DNA of 64,000 nucleotides from Tubiluchus corallicola (GCA_030141605.1 JAQGDQ010000373.1:124001-188000); one strand, 5' to 3'. Counted from the first letter of the stretch, positions 42,584-44,712 are shown. Notes: a model not told the origin generated them from the letters alone. A program made the numbers and translations.

Positions 42584-44712
42584 AAAGAAAAAAAGAAAGC
42601 AGATTAGGGACCATAGAAATAAGCCATTTCAGAGTTTTGTTGTACGCACGTGCAGTTGCTGTTGGTTAAAGGTTAAGTGTATCATAGCAACGCGTCTTAA
42701 CTACAATCGTCACGTGACATGTAGGTAAAGCAAAACACCAGTTCAGTAACTTCAGTTGCTTTACGTGGACTTTACTTAATTATGCATCAGTCTGTGCGTA
42801 GAGCGATTTACTAGCAGGATCTTGCTTGGGAACGAGAAAAAATAAACTAAGCAAGGTTCTAGCTAGCTGTTAAAACTGTTGCTAATTCAATAGCATGGGC
42901 TGCGAGGTGTTGTCAAGTGTCACAAATGAGTTGTATGTTACGCTTAACCTATGACTTTTCACGATCACCATCAATCACTGGAAATGTGAAAAGGCTTATT
43001 GGGAACGTTCAACAGAACTTGCACTGGGCTAGAACTAAGCTGTTACCATAGCAATTAGCCTAAGCGAATCATTCCAACAGAAAAGGCACATGATTAGTCT
43101 CTAAACTGCGAATGAACTGGTATCTAAAAGGGCTCACTGATATTAACCCTTTCAGTCCCAAATTATTTTTTTAATAAGAACATATTTTTTGGTTTGGTAC
43201 TTTTGTTCAGTATGTCCATCTTGTTTACACATAATAATTATTTTTTCTACCTGTGCCCTCGTGCTAAATATAGCCTGTATCCCACGGGATACATTGGGAT
43301 TCAATGGAAGCATAAAATGTGCTTCATTTTGCAACTGTTGATAATTTTTTGAAGTATTTAAGACATTTAGTATGCATGCTATGCTGATCTGTACAAAGTC
43401 ATCTCTAAAGTACTGTACCTTGCACAGTTTTTTATGCTATGTAGATTTTCTAGTTTGCCATTTTATCACTATTTTTAGTCTATTGTTATTGGCTTAAATC
43501 AAAATAACTATTAACAGATCAAATAACTGTCAGTTTTAAAATTTTATTAATTTTAAAGGCAGAAAATATTCTCGTATCCCACGGGATACAACGAGTATGA
43601 AAGGGTTAAGTGAAGTTACTTACGTACCTCCCAGAAAAACCATTTAATTCACTCCAAAAATCAAAGCATTTCGTGGTTAAATTTTAGCTGAAAATGTGCA
43701 AAGTGACAAATATGCAGATGGTCTGTCAGGCAATGTGTCGATCCTGCAACCTTCATTTAAGTAGGCCCAAACGTTTTGGACCACATGACCACGCCTACAT
43801 TTCCACGCTTTACTGTGCCAGGCCCAAACGTTTTGGACCACATGACCACGCCTACATTTCCACGCTTTACTGTGCCAGGCCCAAACGTTTTGGACCACAT
43901 GACCACGCCTACATTTCCACGCTTTACTGTGCCAGGCCCAAACGTGTTGGACCACATGACCACGCCTACATTTCCACGCTTTACTGTGCCAGGCCCAAAC
44001 GTTTTGGACCACATGACCACGCCTACATTTCCACGCTTTACTGTGCCAGGCCCAAACGTTTTGGACCACATGACCACGCCTACATTTCCACGCTTTACTG
44101 TGCCAGGCCCAAACGTTTTGGACCACATGACCACGCCTACATTTCCACGCTTTACTGTGCCAGGCCCAAACGGTTTGGACCACATGACCATGCCTACATT
44201 TCCACGCTTTACTGTGCCAGGCCCAAACGCTTTGGACCACATGACCACGCCTACATTTCCACGCTTTACTGTGCCAGGCCCAAACGTTTTGGACCACATG
44301 ACCACGCCTACATTTCCACGCTTTACTGTGCCTGGCTCACCTTACCTAGTATATTCCAATATTCCAATATCAGGTACAACTTGCAAAGAAATACTTGGGT
44401 TTGGAGTTAGTTTTTTTGTTAATGCTGAGAAAGTAAACCACAACAGCAACAATTTAAGTTGAAAGTCCCTGGTTCAAATCTCAAGACAGTAAATTTTTTT
44501 AACTTCTTCTCGACAGGGAGGATACACCTACATCGCTCTTACCTTTTCAGTGTTCCGGAAGTCATAAGCTCCGTGATGAGGACGATGTACTTCGGTTTGG
44601 CATTCACCTCCCAGTAATCAAAGAATCGCACGATGCTAGGATGCTGCAGCTCCTTCAGCATCTGTGCTTCTTCCTTAAAGCGCTGCCTCTCCTTCCGGTC
44701 CAACTTCCGCTC
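151..44712 (-). CDS. WNK: WNK family serine/threonine kinase gene, 19 exons, incomplete at both ends
   Basis: Whole-gene entry; the exons are listed separately. The product should be a cytosolic kinase that phosphorylates OSR1/SPAK kinases and so controls NCC/NKCC/KCC cotransporters (family knowledge). Seen directly: kinase subdomains VIb-XI with [11 protein letters not shown] in place of DFG, and an [12 protein letters not shown] activation loop, a combination typical of WNK; an autoinhibitory PASK/FRAY-homology domain with an FxF motif; a second such domain; and three RFxV motifs (RFHV, RFKV, RFRV). All 18 introns inside the window are GT-AG and the exon phases chain without a break, giving 2,019 codons. 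The N-lobe exon, with the glycine loop and the catalytic lysine that WNKs carry in subdomain I, is not in the window. The C-terminus lies beyond the left edge. Vertebrate WNK1 is a little longer, so most of the protein is probably present. Boundaries are from splice consensus and phase only. Confidence 0.95.
2445..2868. mobile_element. MITE family 1, copy a (TA-ended, long inverted ends)
   Basis: The ends TACACTCATATCCCGGTTTG and, inverted, TACATTCATATCTCGGTTTG match closely. The interior holds a ctatctctata hairpin. No coding capacity. Related copies are at 6190, 11702 and 37099. The terminal TA suggests a Tc1/mariner-type target. Confidence 0.75.
2946..3097 (-). CDS. WNK: WNK exon 18: RFRV docking motif
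   Basis: Residues 1376-1426. [20 protein letters not shown] contains the third RFxV motif (RFRV, 3042-3053), in the same kind of context as GRFxV motifs of vertebrate WNK1. An acidic helix-forming segment follows ([20 protein letters not shown]). Acceptor tcttgttttag/GC; donor AGAA/gtatgt. Confidence 0.9.
3213..4031. mobile_element. Pogo/Tigger-like non-autonomous element with an internal tandem repeat
   Basis: The ends TACAGTAAGTCCTTGCTTAA and (inverted) TACAGTAAGTCCTCGCTTAA are nearly identical and begin with TA. The 'CAGTAAGTCCTCGCTTAACG' type of end is characteristic of Tigger/pogo-derived elements. No transposase frame remains. A second, shorter copy lies at 47456. Confidence 0.8.
3522..3750. 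repeat. 74-bp tandem repeat, about three copies
   Basis: Three near-identical units (starts near 3524, 3598 and 3672) containing 'gcaaccggttgccgtagc', itself an imperfect palindrome. The array lies inside the Tigger-like element. Confidence 0.9.
4119..4626. mobile_element. hAT-like MITE with perfect 8-bp target duplication
   Basis: Ends CAGGGTGCATAAGATTATGG and inverted CAGGCTGCATAAGATTATGG. The flanks at 4111-4118 and 4627-4634 are both CATATAAT. The 8-bp duplication and the CAGG start fit hAT. The subterminal regions repeat 'ttattttatgga', so the element can fold into a long hairpin. Confidence 0.85.
4640..4700. repeat. AT microsatellite
   Basis: A perfect TA run at about 4660-4694 followed by 'gagagag'. 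A second short TA run lies at 4093-4111. Confidence 0.9.
5194..5284 (-). CDS. WNK: WNK exon 17: short acidic, Thr/Val-rich exon
   Basis: Residues 1346-1375 plus one base. Begins [20 protein letters not shown] and ends SSAIQ. Found by scanning upstream of exon 18; both sites are strong (tttcttttag/GAA and ACAAG/gtatta) and the phase agrees on both sides. Confidence 0.85.
5584..6040. mobile_element. hAT-like 'GGGTTCCCACAG' MITE, copy a
   Basis: Starts AGGGTTCCCACAGAATTTT and ends ...CCATGGGAACCTTG, an inverted match. The interior has repeated 'ttccctgactttt' words and 'tttttggaacagaaat'. Five relatives are in this window. An 8-bp target duplication is not evident for this copy. Confidence 0.75.
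6190..6620. mobile_element. MITE family 1, copy b
   Basis: Full-length relative of the 2445 element, same orientation, with ends TACATTCGCATCTCAGTTTG and inverted TGCACTCGTATCTCAGTTTG. Internal blocks, including 'tcctatgcaaaagtata' and 'tatagagatatacac', are shared. Confidence 0.72.
6765..7679 (-). CDS. WNK: WNK exon 16: long Ser/Pro-rich exon with RFKV docking motif
   Basis: Residues 1041-1345, 305 whole codons. Ser/Pro/Ala/Thr-rich and probably disordered. It has short conserved-looking islands: [29 protein letters not shown] and, near the end, [14 protein letters not shown] with the second RFxV motif (RFKV, 6831-6842), comparable to RFQVTT in vertebrate WNK1. Acceptor gactcattgcag/GTG has few pyrimidines; donor TTTCAG/gtaagc. 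Confidence 0.92.
7680..8688. other. Intron sequence with no recognised feature
   Basis: AT-rich DNA upstream of exon 16. No exon, RNA gene or repeat family recurring elsewhere in the window was seen. Short open frames here lack coding character. Confidence 0.6.
8689..9315. mobile_element. piggyBac-like TTAA element, copy 1
   Basis: Bounded by TTAACCCTTTCATTACGG and an inverted TTAACCCTTTCACTGCGT. The TTAA target plus CCCTTT ends is the piggyBac signature. It contains a GC-rich block near 8760 and a TG-rich tract at 9095-9160. A second copy of the right end (gagtgaaagggttaa) lies at 9510-9524. Confidence 0.72.
9095..9160. repeat. TG-rich microsatellite
   Basis: Alternating purine-pyrimidine tract of gtgtg/cgtgcg/catg units; could adopt Z-DNA. 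Confidence 0.8.
9575..9793 (-). CDS. WNK: WNK exon 15: glutamine-rich segment
   Basis: Residues 968-1040. After [20 protein letters not shown] the exon is dominated by Gln and Leu with several runs of five Q, made mostly of CAG/CAA codons. Q-rich, aromatic-containing disorder is common in the long WNK tails that form condensates under hyperosmotic stress (family knowledge). Acceptor gtccctgcag/ATG; the donor CAACAG/gtgggc is weaker than its neighbours. Confidence 0.85.
9913..10350. repeat. Long inverted repeat (foldback) in the intron between exons 14 and 15
   Basis: The left arm from 9913 (gtaatcatgtattttt...) and right arm to 10350 (...aaaatacatgattac) are complementary over about 160 bases each, with shared words such as 'attatattgtgtgcattttg'. 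The spacer is roughly 100 bases. The pre-mRNA would form a long double-stranded hairpin. Confidence 0.8.
10482..10751 (-). CDS. WNK: WNK exon 14: Pro/Thr/Ala-rich disordered segment
   Basis: Residues 878-967, 90 codons, phase 0 at both ends. Starts [20 protein letters not shown], rich in P, A, T and S, with [17 protein letters not shown] near the end. No domain is recognised. Acceptor ttattttttag/GTA; donor CACAG/gtaatg. Confidence 0.85.
10815..10990 (-). mobile_element. Possible retroelement 3' end with TTAC-type tail
   Basis: On the minus strand the segment ends in 'aataaattatttacttactt', a short tandem tail like those of some non-LTR elements. No coding part is visible. Confidence 0.3.
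11130..11201 (-). repeat. TG/TGCG-rich tract directly after the exon 13 donor
   Basis: On the transcribed strand the intron starts gtattgtgtgtgtgtgtgtg and continues with tgcg/tgta units for about 70 bases. UG-rich RNA next to a 5' splice site is a known binding context for TDP-43/CELF-type factors (established for other genes); an effect here is inference. Confidence 0.85.
11202..11606 (-). CDS. WNK: WNK exon 13: RFHV docking motif and Gln/Pro-rich tail
   Basis: Residues 743-877. [19 protein letters not shown] holds the first RFxV motif (RFHV, 11496-11507), shortly after the CCT-like 2 domain, as RFIVSPV is placed in human WNK1. The rest is Ser/Thr-rich, then a run of glutamines ([10 protein letters not shown]), ending in an amphipathic [16 protein letters not shown]. 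Acceptor aattttgcag/AAA. The donor CAG/gtattg is followed directly by a long TG-rich tract. Confidence 0.92.
11702..11895. mobile_element. MITE family 1, copy c (truncated)
   Basis: Begins TACACTCATATCTCAATTTG and keeps the internal 'gttggcggg', 'catcagtgtaac' and 'tatctctatac' blocks, then stops. Only one terminus is visible. Confidence 0.6.
11896..11990. repeat. Dispersed repeat ('cacgatcatcatcaatcactgg')
   Basis: Matches 42912-43005 in the same orientation, with blocks 'cacaaatg', 'gttgt.tg', 'acttagcctctgac' and 'caatcactggaa'. Type unknown. Confidence 0.55.
12126..12260 (-). CDS. WNK: WNK exon 12: second PASK/FRAY-homology domain, C-terminal helix
   Basis: Residues 698-742, 45 whole codons. 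[25 protein letters not shown] closes the CCT-like fold with an amphipathic helix, as the 'FVDQVREIIEKADEML' segment does in WNK1. It then turns acidic (DPIPDELF). Acceptor gtgtttttcag/ATT; donor GAAAAG/gtatgt. Confidence 0.91.
12353..12690. mobile_element. Dispersed repeat 'CAGGGGTGTATTAACCAAT', copy 1
   Basis: Starts CAGGGGTGTATTAACCAATA; the interior has 'ttataacacaccacaggcagtta' and it ends near 'aatacaccacaag'. Copies at 29935 and 49353. The CAGGGG start suggests hAT, but no matching inverted end was found. Confidence 0.6.
12713..12895. repeat. Tandem 'ctaactacactgcactgcactgta' array
   Basis: About seven imperfect units built from ctacactgcactg words with a period near 25 bases. Confidence 0.85.
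13067..13286 (-). CDS. WNK: WNK exon 11: second PASK/FRAY-homology (CCT-like 2) domain, first half
   Basis: Residues 624-697. A very basic run ([15 protein letters not shown]) leads into [20 protein letters not shown] and [20 protein letters not shown]. This matches the second CCT-like domain of vertebrate WNK1, which also follows a basic KRR-rich stretch and carries an F-x-F in 'VTFKFDL'. Such domains bind RFxV peptides. Acceptor ttatccatag/G; donor TTTG/gtaagt. Confidence 0.92.
13440..13739. mobile_element. Repeat of the 'GGGGTGARCATCGAAC' family, copy 1 (inverted)
   Basis: Palindrome-rich ends with 'ttcgaattcgattcgaa' words at both sides, ending 'gatgttcacccct'. Relatives at 28517 and 58496. 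Confidence 0.65.
13914..14062 (-). CDS. WNK: WNK exon 10: short linker before the second PASK/FRAY-homology domain
   Basis: Residues 575-623 plus two bases. It starts [20 protein letters not shown] and ends in a Ser/Thr-rich then acidic stretch (PGDESGKE). Acceptor catttgtttgcag/CGA; donor GAAAC/gtaagt. Recognised from its splice sites and from phase continuity with the following conserved exon. Confidence 0.87.
14309..14790. mobile_element. hAT-like 'GGGTTCCCACAG' MITE, copy b
   Basis: The most complete copy: CAGGGTTCCCACAGAATTTT at one end and an inverted CAGGATTCCCACGGTTAGGG at the other. CAGGG termini are typical of hAT elements. Confidence 0.78.
14791..15114. other. Intron sequence with no recognised feature
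   Basis: AT-rich DNA between two transposon relics; no exon or repeat match seen. Confidence 0.5.
15115..15621. mobile_element. TA-flanked MITE with TACAGTCAACC ends
   Basis: TACAGTCAACCTCGGGTGGT and inverted TACAGTCAACCTGGGATATA, with many internal 'tataagggac' words in both orientations. Pogo/Tc1-like ends; no coding frame. Confidence 0.8.
15960..16190 (-). mobile_element. tRNA-like SINE relic
   Basis: On the minus strand around 16078-16140 there is a box-B-like GGTTCAAATCC preceded by a possible anticodon-arm hairpin (acaaa..tttgt). T-stem pairing is poor, so it is not a functional tRNA. Boundaries are unclear. Confidence 0.35.
16237..16271. repeat. AAC microsatellite
   Basis: Perfect caa/aac repeat of about ten units, possibly the tail of a retroelement. 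Confidence 0.9.
16627..16912 (+). mobile_element. tRNA-derived SINE with ATT-repeat tail
   Basis: The head has a box A (TAGTCTAGTGG, near 16640) and box B (GAGTTCGAACC, near 16680) at normal tRNA spacing. A central body starting 'taccaaagactttgaaaatgg' follows, then a 3' tail of about ten ATT units. This is the classic layout of a Pol III SINE mobilised by a non-LTR element. The body looks like the conserved central region of invertebrate tRNA-SINEs, recalled from memory. Confidence 0.8.
17511..17755. repeat. Local direct repeat
   Basis: The block 'aattctagttaacaagaaat' with the following 60 or so bases occurs at 17514, 17599 and 17718, and 'agtagccacgtggctttacgc' also recurs. Confidence 0.75.
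18652..19095. repeat. 20-bp tandem array ('ttttaagagcttgtgcattg')
   Basis: About 22 diverged units with a period of 20 bases. The array lies some 180 bases downstream of the exon 9 donor in the intron. Confidence 0.9.
19276..19704 (-). CDS. WNK: WNK exon 9: Pro/Gln/Ser-rich linker
   Basis: Residues 432-574, 143 whole codons, phase 0 at both ends. Starts [20 protein letters not shown], contains an aromatic patch ([17 protein letters not shown]) and ends in Q/P/S/T repeats up to AIPEVQ. No folded domain is recognised. Acceptor gtttgtttcag/GCT; donor GTACAG/gtatgt. Confidence 0.88.
19771..20662. mobile_element. hAT-like element with perfect 8-bp target duplication, host of a nested MITE
   Basis: The inverted ends share TGATGGGAATCGAT. 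The flanks 19763-19770 and 20663-20670 are both CATTCCAG. The piggyBac-like MITE at 20012-20481 is inserted inside, so without it the element is about 420 bases. Confidence 0.82.
20012..20481. mobile_element. piggyBac-like TTAA MITE, copy 2 (nested)
   Basis: TTAACCCTTTCAAACCC at the left and inverted TTAACCCTTTCAGTCC at the right, 470 bases. Palindromic words of the type GTATCCCGTGGGATAC lie just inside both ends. It is inserted within the hAT-like element at 19771-20662. Confidence 0.82.
20776..21290. mobile_element. hAT-like 'CAGTGGTGGCCCGT' element, copy 1
   Basis: Begins CAGTGGTGGCCCGTAGCTAA and carries 'agtgggggtgct' just inside; the far end has inverted 'gtgtataggcacc' and 'agcaccccctatttt' sequence. 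A near-complete inverted copy is at 46586. Confidence 0.72.
21421..21646. repeat. Tandem duplication of about 113 bp reaching the exon 8 donor
   Basis: The two units start 'aataaccaggaaatagttct' and 'actaaccaggaagtagttct' and share 'cacccatccatttaaca' and 'agaagcgcttaa'. The second unit ends at the real donor of exon 8; the first keeps the equivalent minus-strand 'gttagtg'. Confidence 0.85.
21646..21824 (-). CDS. WNK: WNK exon 8: Ser/Gln/Pro-rich linker
   Basis: Residues 372-431. It starts [20 protein letters not shown] and ends in a Q/P/S-rich stretch ([12 protein letters not shown]). Low-complexity, probably disordered linker after the autoinhibitory domain, as in other WNKs. Acceptor cttgttgcag/TC; donor CTCAG/gttagtg. 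The donor and about 110 downstream intron bases belong to a tandem duplication (21421-21646) that carries a second donor-like gttagtg. Confidence 0.85.
22121..22390. mobile_element. hAT-like 'GGGTTCCCACAG' MITE, copy c (truncated)
   Basis: Right part only: from 'tgatatgtaatgtgtcgg' to the terminal GTGGGAACCCTG, preceded by a 'tatatgtatatg' microsatellite. Confidence 0.7.
22391..23160. other. Intron sequence with no recognised feature
   Basis: Intron between exons 7 and 8. Some 'tgttaac/gttaaca' words recur loosely, but no clear element or exon was seen. Confidence 0.5.
23165..23552. repeat. 56-bp tandem array, seven copies
   Basis: Units of 'aacaagcaggcaactgttgc' plus 'ggttaaatggctctgt' and 'acatgacagcta', period 56 bases (unit starts at 23171, 23227, 23283, 23339 and on). 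About 370 bases from exon 7. Confidence 0.93.
23919..23990 (-). CDS. WNK: WNK exon 7: 72-base symmetric exon in the linker
   Basis: Both sites are strong: a T-rich tract ending gtcgtcag/GT and donor GCATT/gtaagt. The length is a multiple of three and the exon is phase 1 on both sides, so including or skipping it leaves the frame intact. In the phase imposed by both neighbours it encodes [20 protein letters not shown] followed by RKH, a composition unlike the rest of the linker. The other frame reads as an acidic peptide ([15 protein letters not shown]) but would run into a stop in exon 8. It may be a cassette exon. It is the least certain exon in the set. Confidence 0.6.
24112..24300. repeat. 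GAT/GAA trinucleotide low-complexity tract
   Basis: Imperfect gat/gaa/gac triplets on the plus strand. The Asp-rich or His/Ser-rich open frames here are artefacts of the repeat. Confidence 0.9.
24366..24832. mobile_element. hAT-like 'GGGTTCCCACAG' MITE, copy d
   Basis: Lacks the first dozen bases of the left end but otherwise full; ends GTGTGAACCCTG. Same orientation as the other copies. Confidence 0.72.
25313..25971. mobile_element. TTAA-flanked MITE 'AGCACAAGAAAA', copy 1
   Basis: TTAAAGCACAAGAAAACCCT and inverted TTAAAGGGACAAGAAAAGTG ends, 659 bases. Copies at 37871 and 60545, with fragments at 54800, 60043 and 61505. The interior contains 'gcgggagatttaaaatgaaa' and a TGACGTCA word. Confidence 0.78.
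26295..26569. mobile_element. Mariner-like MITE with GGGTGTTTCAAAAGT ends
   Basis: TATCGGGTGTTTCAAAAGT and inverted TACAGGGTGTTTCAAAAGT, TA at both ends, 275 bases. A stray end of the same type (ttttgaaacaccctgta) is at 12060. Confidence 0.82.
26777..27172. repeat. Dispersed repeat ending 'ctgaactgagagg', copy 1
   Basis: Shares 'ggatgatttttc', 'aaatttaaatttcaaattt' and 'tctgaactgagaggta' with 50796-51162 and 63614-63815, which lie in the opposite orientation. No inverted ends were found. Confidence 0.55.
27513..27687 (-). CDS. WNK: WNK exon 6: end of autoinhibitory domain and basic helix
   Basis: Residues 290-347 plus one base. [20 protein letters not shown] completes the autoinhibitory domain and corresponds to the 'V-x-S-G-Y' segment of vertebrate WNKs. 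[19 protein letters not shown] is a charged helix, followed by a Ser/Thr-rich tail ending SSIMEG. Acceptor tgtttag/GTA; donor GGAAG/gtaagt. No EPEEPEADQ-like acidic KLHL3 degron follows here, although that is where vertebrate WNKs have it. Confidence 0.92.
27953..28412. mobile_element. hAT-like 'CAGGGGTGTGCAAATT' MITE
   Basis: CAGGGGTGTGCAAATTATCT and inverted CAGGGGTGTGCAAATTGCGG ends, with 'gcggggccac' and 'cgggccgca' close inside as in many hAT MITEs. Flanks atttttac and attcatac agree at 6 of 8 bases. Confidence 0.82.
28517..28700. mobile_element. Repeat of the 'GGGGTGARCATCGAAC' family, copy 2 (one end)
   Basis: CAGGGGTGAGCATCGAACAT followed by 'tgaattcgatttgaac' and 'gattcgaacctaaaatta', as in the 58496 copy; the other end is missing. 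Confidence 0.6.
28846..29074 (-). CDS. WNK: WNK exon 5: end of kinase and autoinhibitory PASK/FRAY-homology domain
   Basis: Residues 213-289. [16 protein letters not shown] ends the kinase domain (subdomain XI plus helix). It then runs into [10 protein letters not shown] and a strand-rich segment ending [19 protein letters not shown]. This is the WNK autoinhibitory domain, an OSR1-CCT-like fold. The FDF pair corresponds to the FxF motif needed for autoinhibition in WNK1. Acceptor catcatcag/A; donor GACATG/gtaagt. The domain continues into the next exon. Confidence 0.93.
29075..29670. other. Intron between exons 4 and 5, no recognised feature
   Basis: About 600 bases of AT-rich intron without repeats shared elsewhere in the window. 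Confidence 0.5.
29671..29759 (-). CDS. WNK: WNK exon 4: kinase helices G-H
   Basis: Encodes [20 protein letters not shown] followed by [10 protein letters not shown], residues 184-212 plus two bases. This is the C-lobe region before the final helix, and KER matches the conserved 'DER/KER' arginine of subdomain XI. Acceptor ttacctcacag/GGT; donor GAAAG/gtacgt. At 89 bases it is too short to stand out as a reading frame and was found by scanning for the missing kinase segment between exons 3 and 5. Phase agrees on both sides. Confidence 0.93.
29935..30425. mobile_element. Dispersed repeat 'CAGGGGTGTATTAACCAAT', copy 2 with internal duplication
   Basis: Matches 12353-12690, but the 'tcatattcatgtaaa...acacaccacaggcagtta' segment occurs twice (near 30030 and 30217). 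Confidence 0.6.
30721..30870. repeat. Dispersed repeat 'ccagttcagtaacttcagttg', copy 1
   Basis: Matches 42734-42885 over about 145 bases, including 'ggatcttgcttgggaac' and 'gttctagctagctgttaaaac'. It stops about 25 bases downstream of the exon 3 donor. Confidence 0.75.
30894..31051 (-). CDS. WNK: WNK exon 3: APE region and helix F
   Basis: Encodes residues 131-183. It starts by completing the glycine of [20 protein letters not shown], which is the P+1 loop and APE motif, then [16 protein letters not shown] (helix F with the structural Asp) and [17 protein letters not shown]. The acceptor ctttaaag/GT is weak in pyrimidines next to the AG but keeps the phase. The donor is ATG/gtgagt. Very high similarity to WNK kinases as I remember the family. 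Confidence 0.95.
31188..31632. repeat. Tandem duplication of about 237 bp
   Basis: Units start at 31188 and 31425 ('gtgcttcac.cacattaata') and share 'aataatgtggattctggatt', 'acttacgact' and 'aaaggtgttgacttgtcctt'. It lies upstream of exon 3. Confidence 0.85.
32001..34080. repeat. 20-bp satellite, 104 units, in strict register
   Basis: Consensus gtgttactccggatccagta. The main variants are ggatac, gaatcc and agatcc at bases 11-16, plus rarer ttattcc, ctactcc and ttactac. There is no length change in 2,080 bases. Units 32941-33460 and 33461-33980 are a perfect 520-bp tandem duplication that shares every rare variant. Many units carry GGATCC and TCCGGA sites. The period is not a multiple of three and TAG recurs, so it is not coding. 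Confidence 0.98.
34090..35050. other. Intron sequence after the satellite, no recognised gene
   Basis: Two modest plus-strand open frames (34270-34521 and 34521-34778) meet end to end but show no domain, no clear splice context and no coding bias I can recognise. 'caccctaaccctaaccac' at 34289 is a very short telomere-like word. Confidence 0.4.
35056..35980. repeat. Foldback element with arms of about 110-130 bp
   Basis: The left arm (35056-35185, with 'gtgacacgagataatataat' and 'attgtcttttaaatgtaatt') is the inverse of the right arm (35850-35980). The arms enclose about 660 bases of unrelated AT-rich sequence. The ends read ATCAGT / ACTGAT. Probably a decayed DNA transposon or foldback. Confidence 0.78.
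36090..36305. repeat. CAT microsatellite and G/T-rich low-complexity tract
   Basis: A 'catcatcatcat' run at 36110, then about 150 bases made almost only of G and T on the plus strand, including 'ggggtggtagggtgtgtggg'. Clustered G-runs could form a G-quadruplex. Confidence 0.8.
36306..36530. repeat. Tandem repeat of about 60 bp, four diverged copies
   Basis: Units share 'gcttgctccctctaactt', 'gaacctggcta' and 'cccctgtaac'. Confidence 0.85.
37099..37386. mobile_element. MITE family 1, copy d (inverted, truncated)
   Basis: Starts TACACTCATATCTCGC and runs through the same internal blocks in the opposite order to copies a and b, ending inside the element. It interrupts a degenerate 'cccataatgcaac' repeat field (37025-37830). 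Confidence 0.6.
37387..37830. repeat. Degenerate repeat field ('cccataatgcaac...caagtgaacag')
   Basis: The phrases 'cccataatgcaac', 'aacaagtgaacagtag' and 'cgacaacgaa' recur five or more times with irregular spacing. The field also occurs left of the MITE at 37099. Confidence 0.65.
37871..38521. mobile_element. TTAA-flanked MITE 'AGCACAAGAAAA', copy 2
   Basis: Same orientation and nearly the same length as copy 1. The right end is CTTGTCCTTTAA; the left has CAAAGCACAAGAAAACCC with the TTAA mutated. Confidence 0.75.
38860..39083. mobile_element. hAT-like 'GGGTTCCCACAG' MITE, copy e (internally deleted)
   Basis: Starts CAGGGTTACACAAAATTTTA, then jumps to the 'gccatagcaaaatttta' block. It is about half the usual length and ends about 50 bases downstream of the exon 2 donor. 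Confidence 0.65.
39133..39353 (-). CDS. WNK: WNK exon 2: kinase C-lobe with catalytic and activation loops
   Basis: Encodes residues 57-130. The first base completes a serine codon ([11 protein letters not shown]). [14 protein letters not shown] is followed by the catalytic loop HRDLKCDN (39224-39247; catalytic Asp 39239-39241), then the metal-binding DLG (Asp 39182-39184) and the activation segment SFAKSVIG. The serine at 39140-39142 corresponds to the activating T-loop autophosphorylation serine of mammalian WNK1. DLG instead of DFG is a family trait tied to chloride binding. Acceptor ttttcgatag/C; donor ATAG/gtagtg. Active-site residues expected on this exon are all present. Confidence 0.95.
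39428..39917. mobile_element. hAT-like 'GGGTTCCCACAG' MITE, copy f
   Basis: GGGTTCCCACAAAATTTTAC to GTAGGAACCCTG, about 490 bases. It sits roughly 75 bases upstream of the acceptor of exon 2. Flanks taataaat and taatcatt are a possible degraded 8-bp duplication. Confidence 0.74.
39918..40860. other. Intron sequence, no recognised feature
   Basis: AT-rich. It may be the body of the retroelement whose 3' end seems to lie at 40861-40985, but no reverse transcriptase motif was recognised. Confidence 0.4.
40885..40985 (+). ncRNA. Hammerhead-ribozyme-like motif at a retroelement 3' end (candidate)
   Basis: CTGATGA (40897-40903), then a 5-bp stem GACAG/CTGTT around a 7-base loop, then GAAAC (40922-40926): the order of the hammerhead core. 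The upstream TTTACT can pair with AGTAAA near 40952. Stem II carries an extra C next to the core and stem III is weak, so activity is doubtful. An AATAAA follows near 40965. Penelope-like and other retroelements carry such motifs (family knowledge). Confidence 0.3.
41520..41745. repeat. Tandem duplication of about 115 bp
   Basis: Two units starting 'ccactacagtggt' and 'ccactacagaggt', each with 'gttcaaaccacac', 'aggttgaagttttt' and 'cagccttcctaga'. Confidence 0.8.
42545..42600. repeat. AAAG microsatellite
   Basis: About ten aaag/agaa units; the Lys-rich open frame across it is an artefact. Confidence 0.95.
42734..42885. repeat. Dispersed repeat 'ccagttcagtaacttcagttg', copy 2
   Basis: Same orientation as copy 1, about 85-90% alike by eye, and directly followed by the other dispersed repeat at 42912. 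Confidence 0.75.
42912..43005. repeat. Dispersed repeat ('cacgatcaccatcaatcactgg'), second copy
   Basis: Partner of 11896-11990. Confidence 0.55.
43143..43609. mobile_element. piggyBac-like TTAA MITE, copy 3
   Basis: Same family as the 20012 copy in reverse orientation and nearly the same length. TTAACCCTTTCAGTCCC ... GTATGAAAGGGTTAA. Two perfect GTATCCCACGGGATAC palindromes lie near 43276 and 43574. Confidence 0.83.
43763..44332. repeat. 57-bp tandem array, ten near-identical copies
   Basis: Unit 'aggcccaaacgttttggacc' + 'acatgaccacgcctacattt' + 'ccacgctttactgtgcc'. Ten units of exactly 57 bases differ by single substitutions. As 57 is a multiple of three and the unit has no stop in four frames, long open frames of 182-238 codons appear on both strands. 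None starts or ends like a gene and the array lies in the intron about 210 bases downstream of exon 1. Confidence 0.96.
44543..44712 (-). CDS. WNK: WNK exon (visible exon 1): kinase N-lobe, helix C to hinge
   Basis: Encodes residues 1-56 plus two bases of codon 57. It starts [19 protein letters not shown], which is WNK helix C with the conserved E pairing region, continues through [14 protein letters not shown] and the hinge [11 protein letters not shown]. The acceptor is a CTTTCAG tract just before 44712 and the donor is AAAAG/gtaagag at 44543. It starts in phase 0, so the missing upstream exon should end after the subdomain II strand, where WNKs have cysteine instead of lysine. A 94-bp tandem array begins about 60 bases upstream of the acceptor. 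Confidence 0.95.

Noticed and set aside
43677-44462. Four long open frames (182-238 codons) on both strands
   Set aside because: All are produced by the stop-free 57-bp tandem unit; the repeated peptide has no domain and no gene context.
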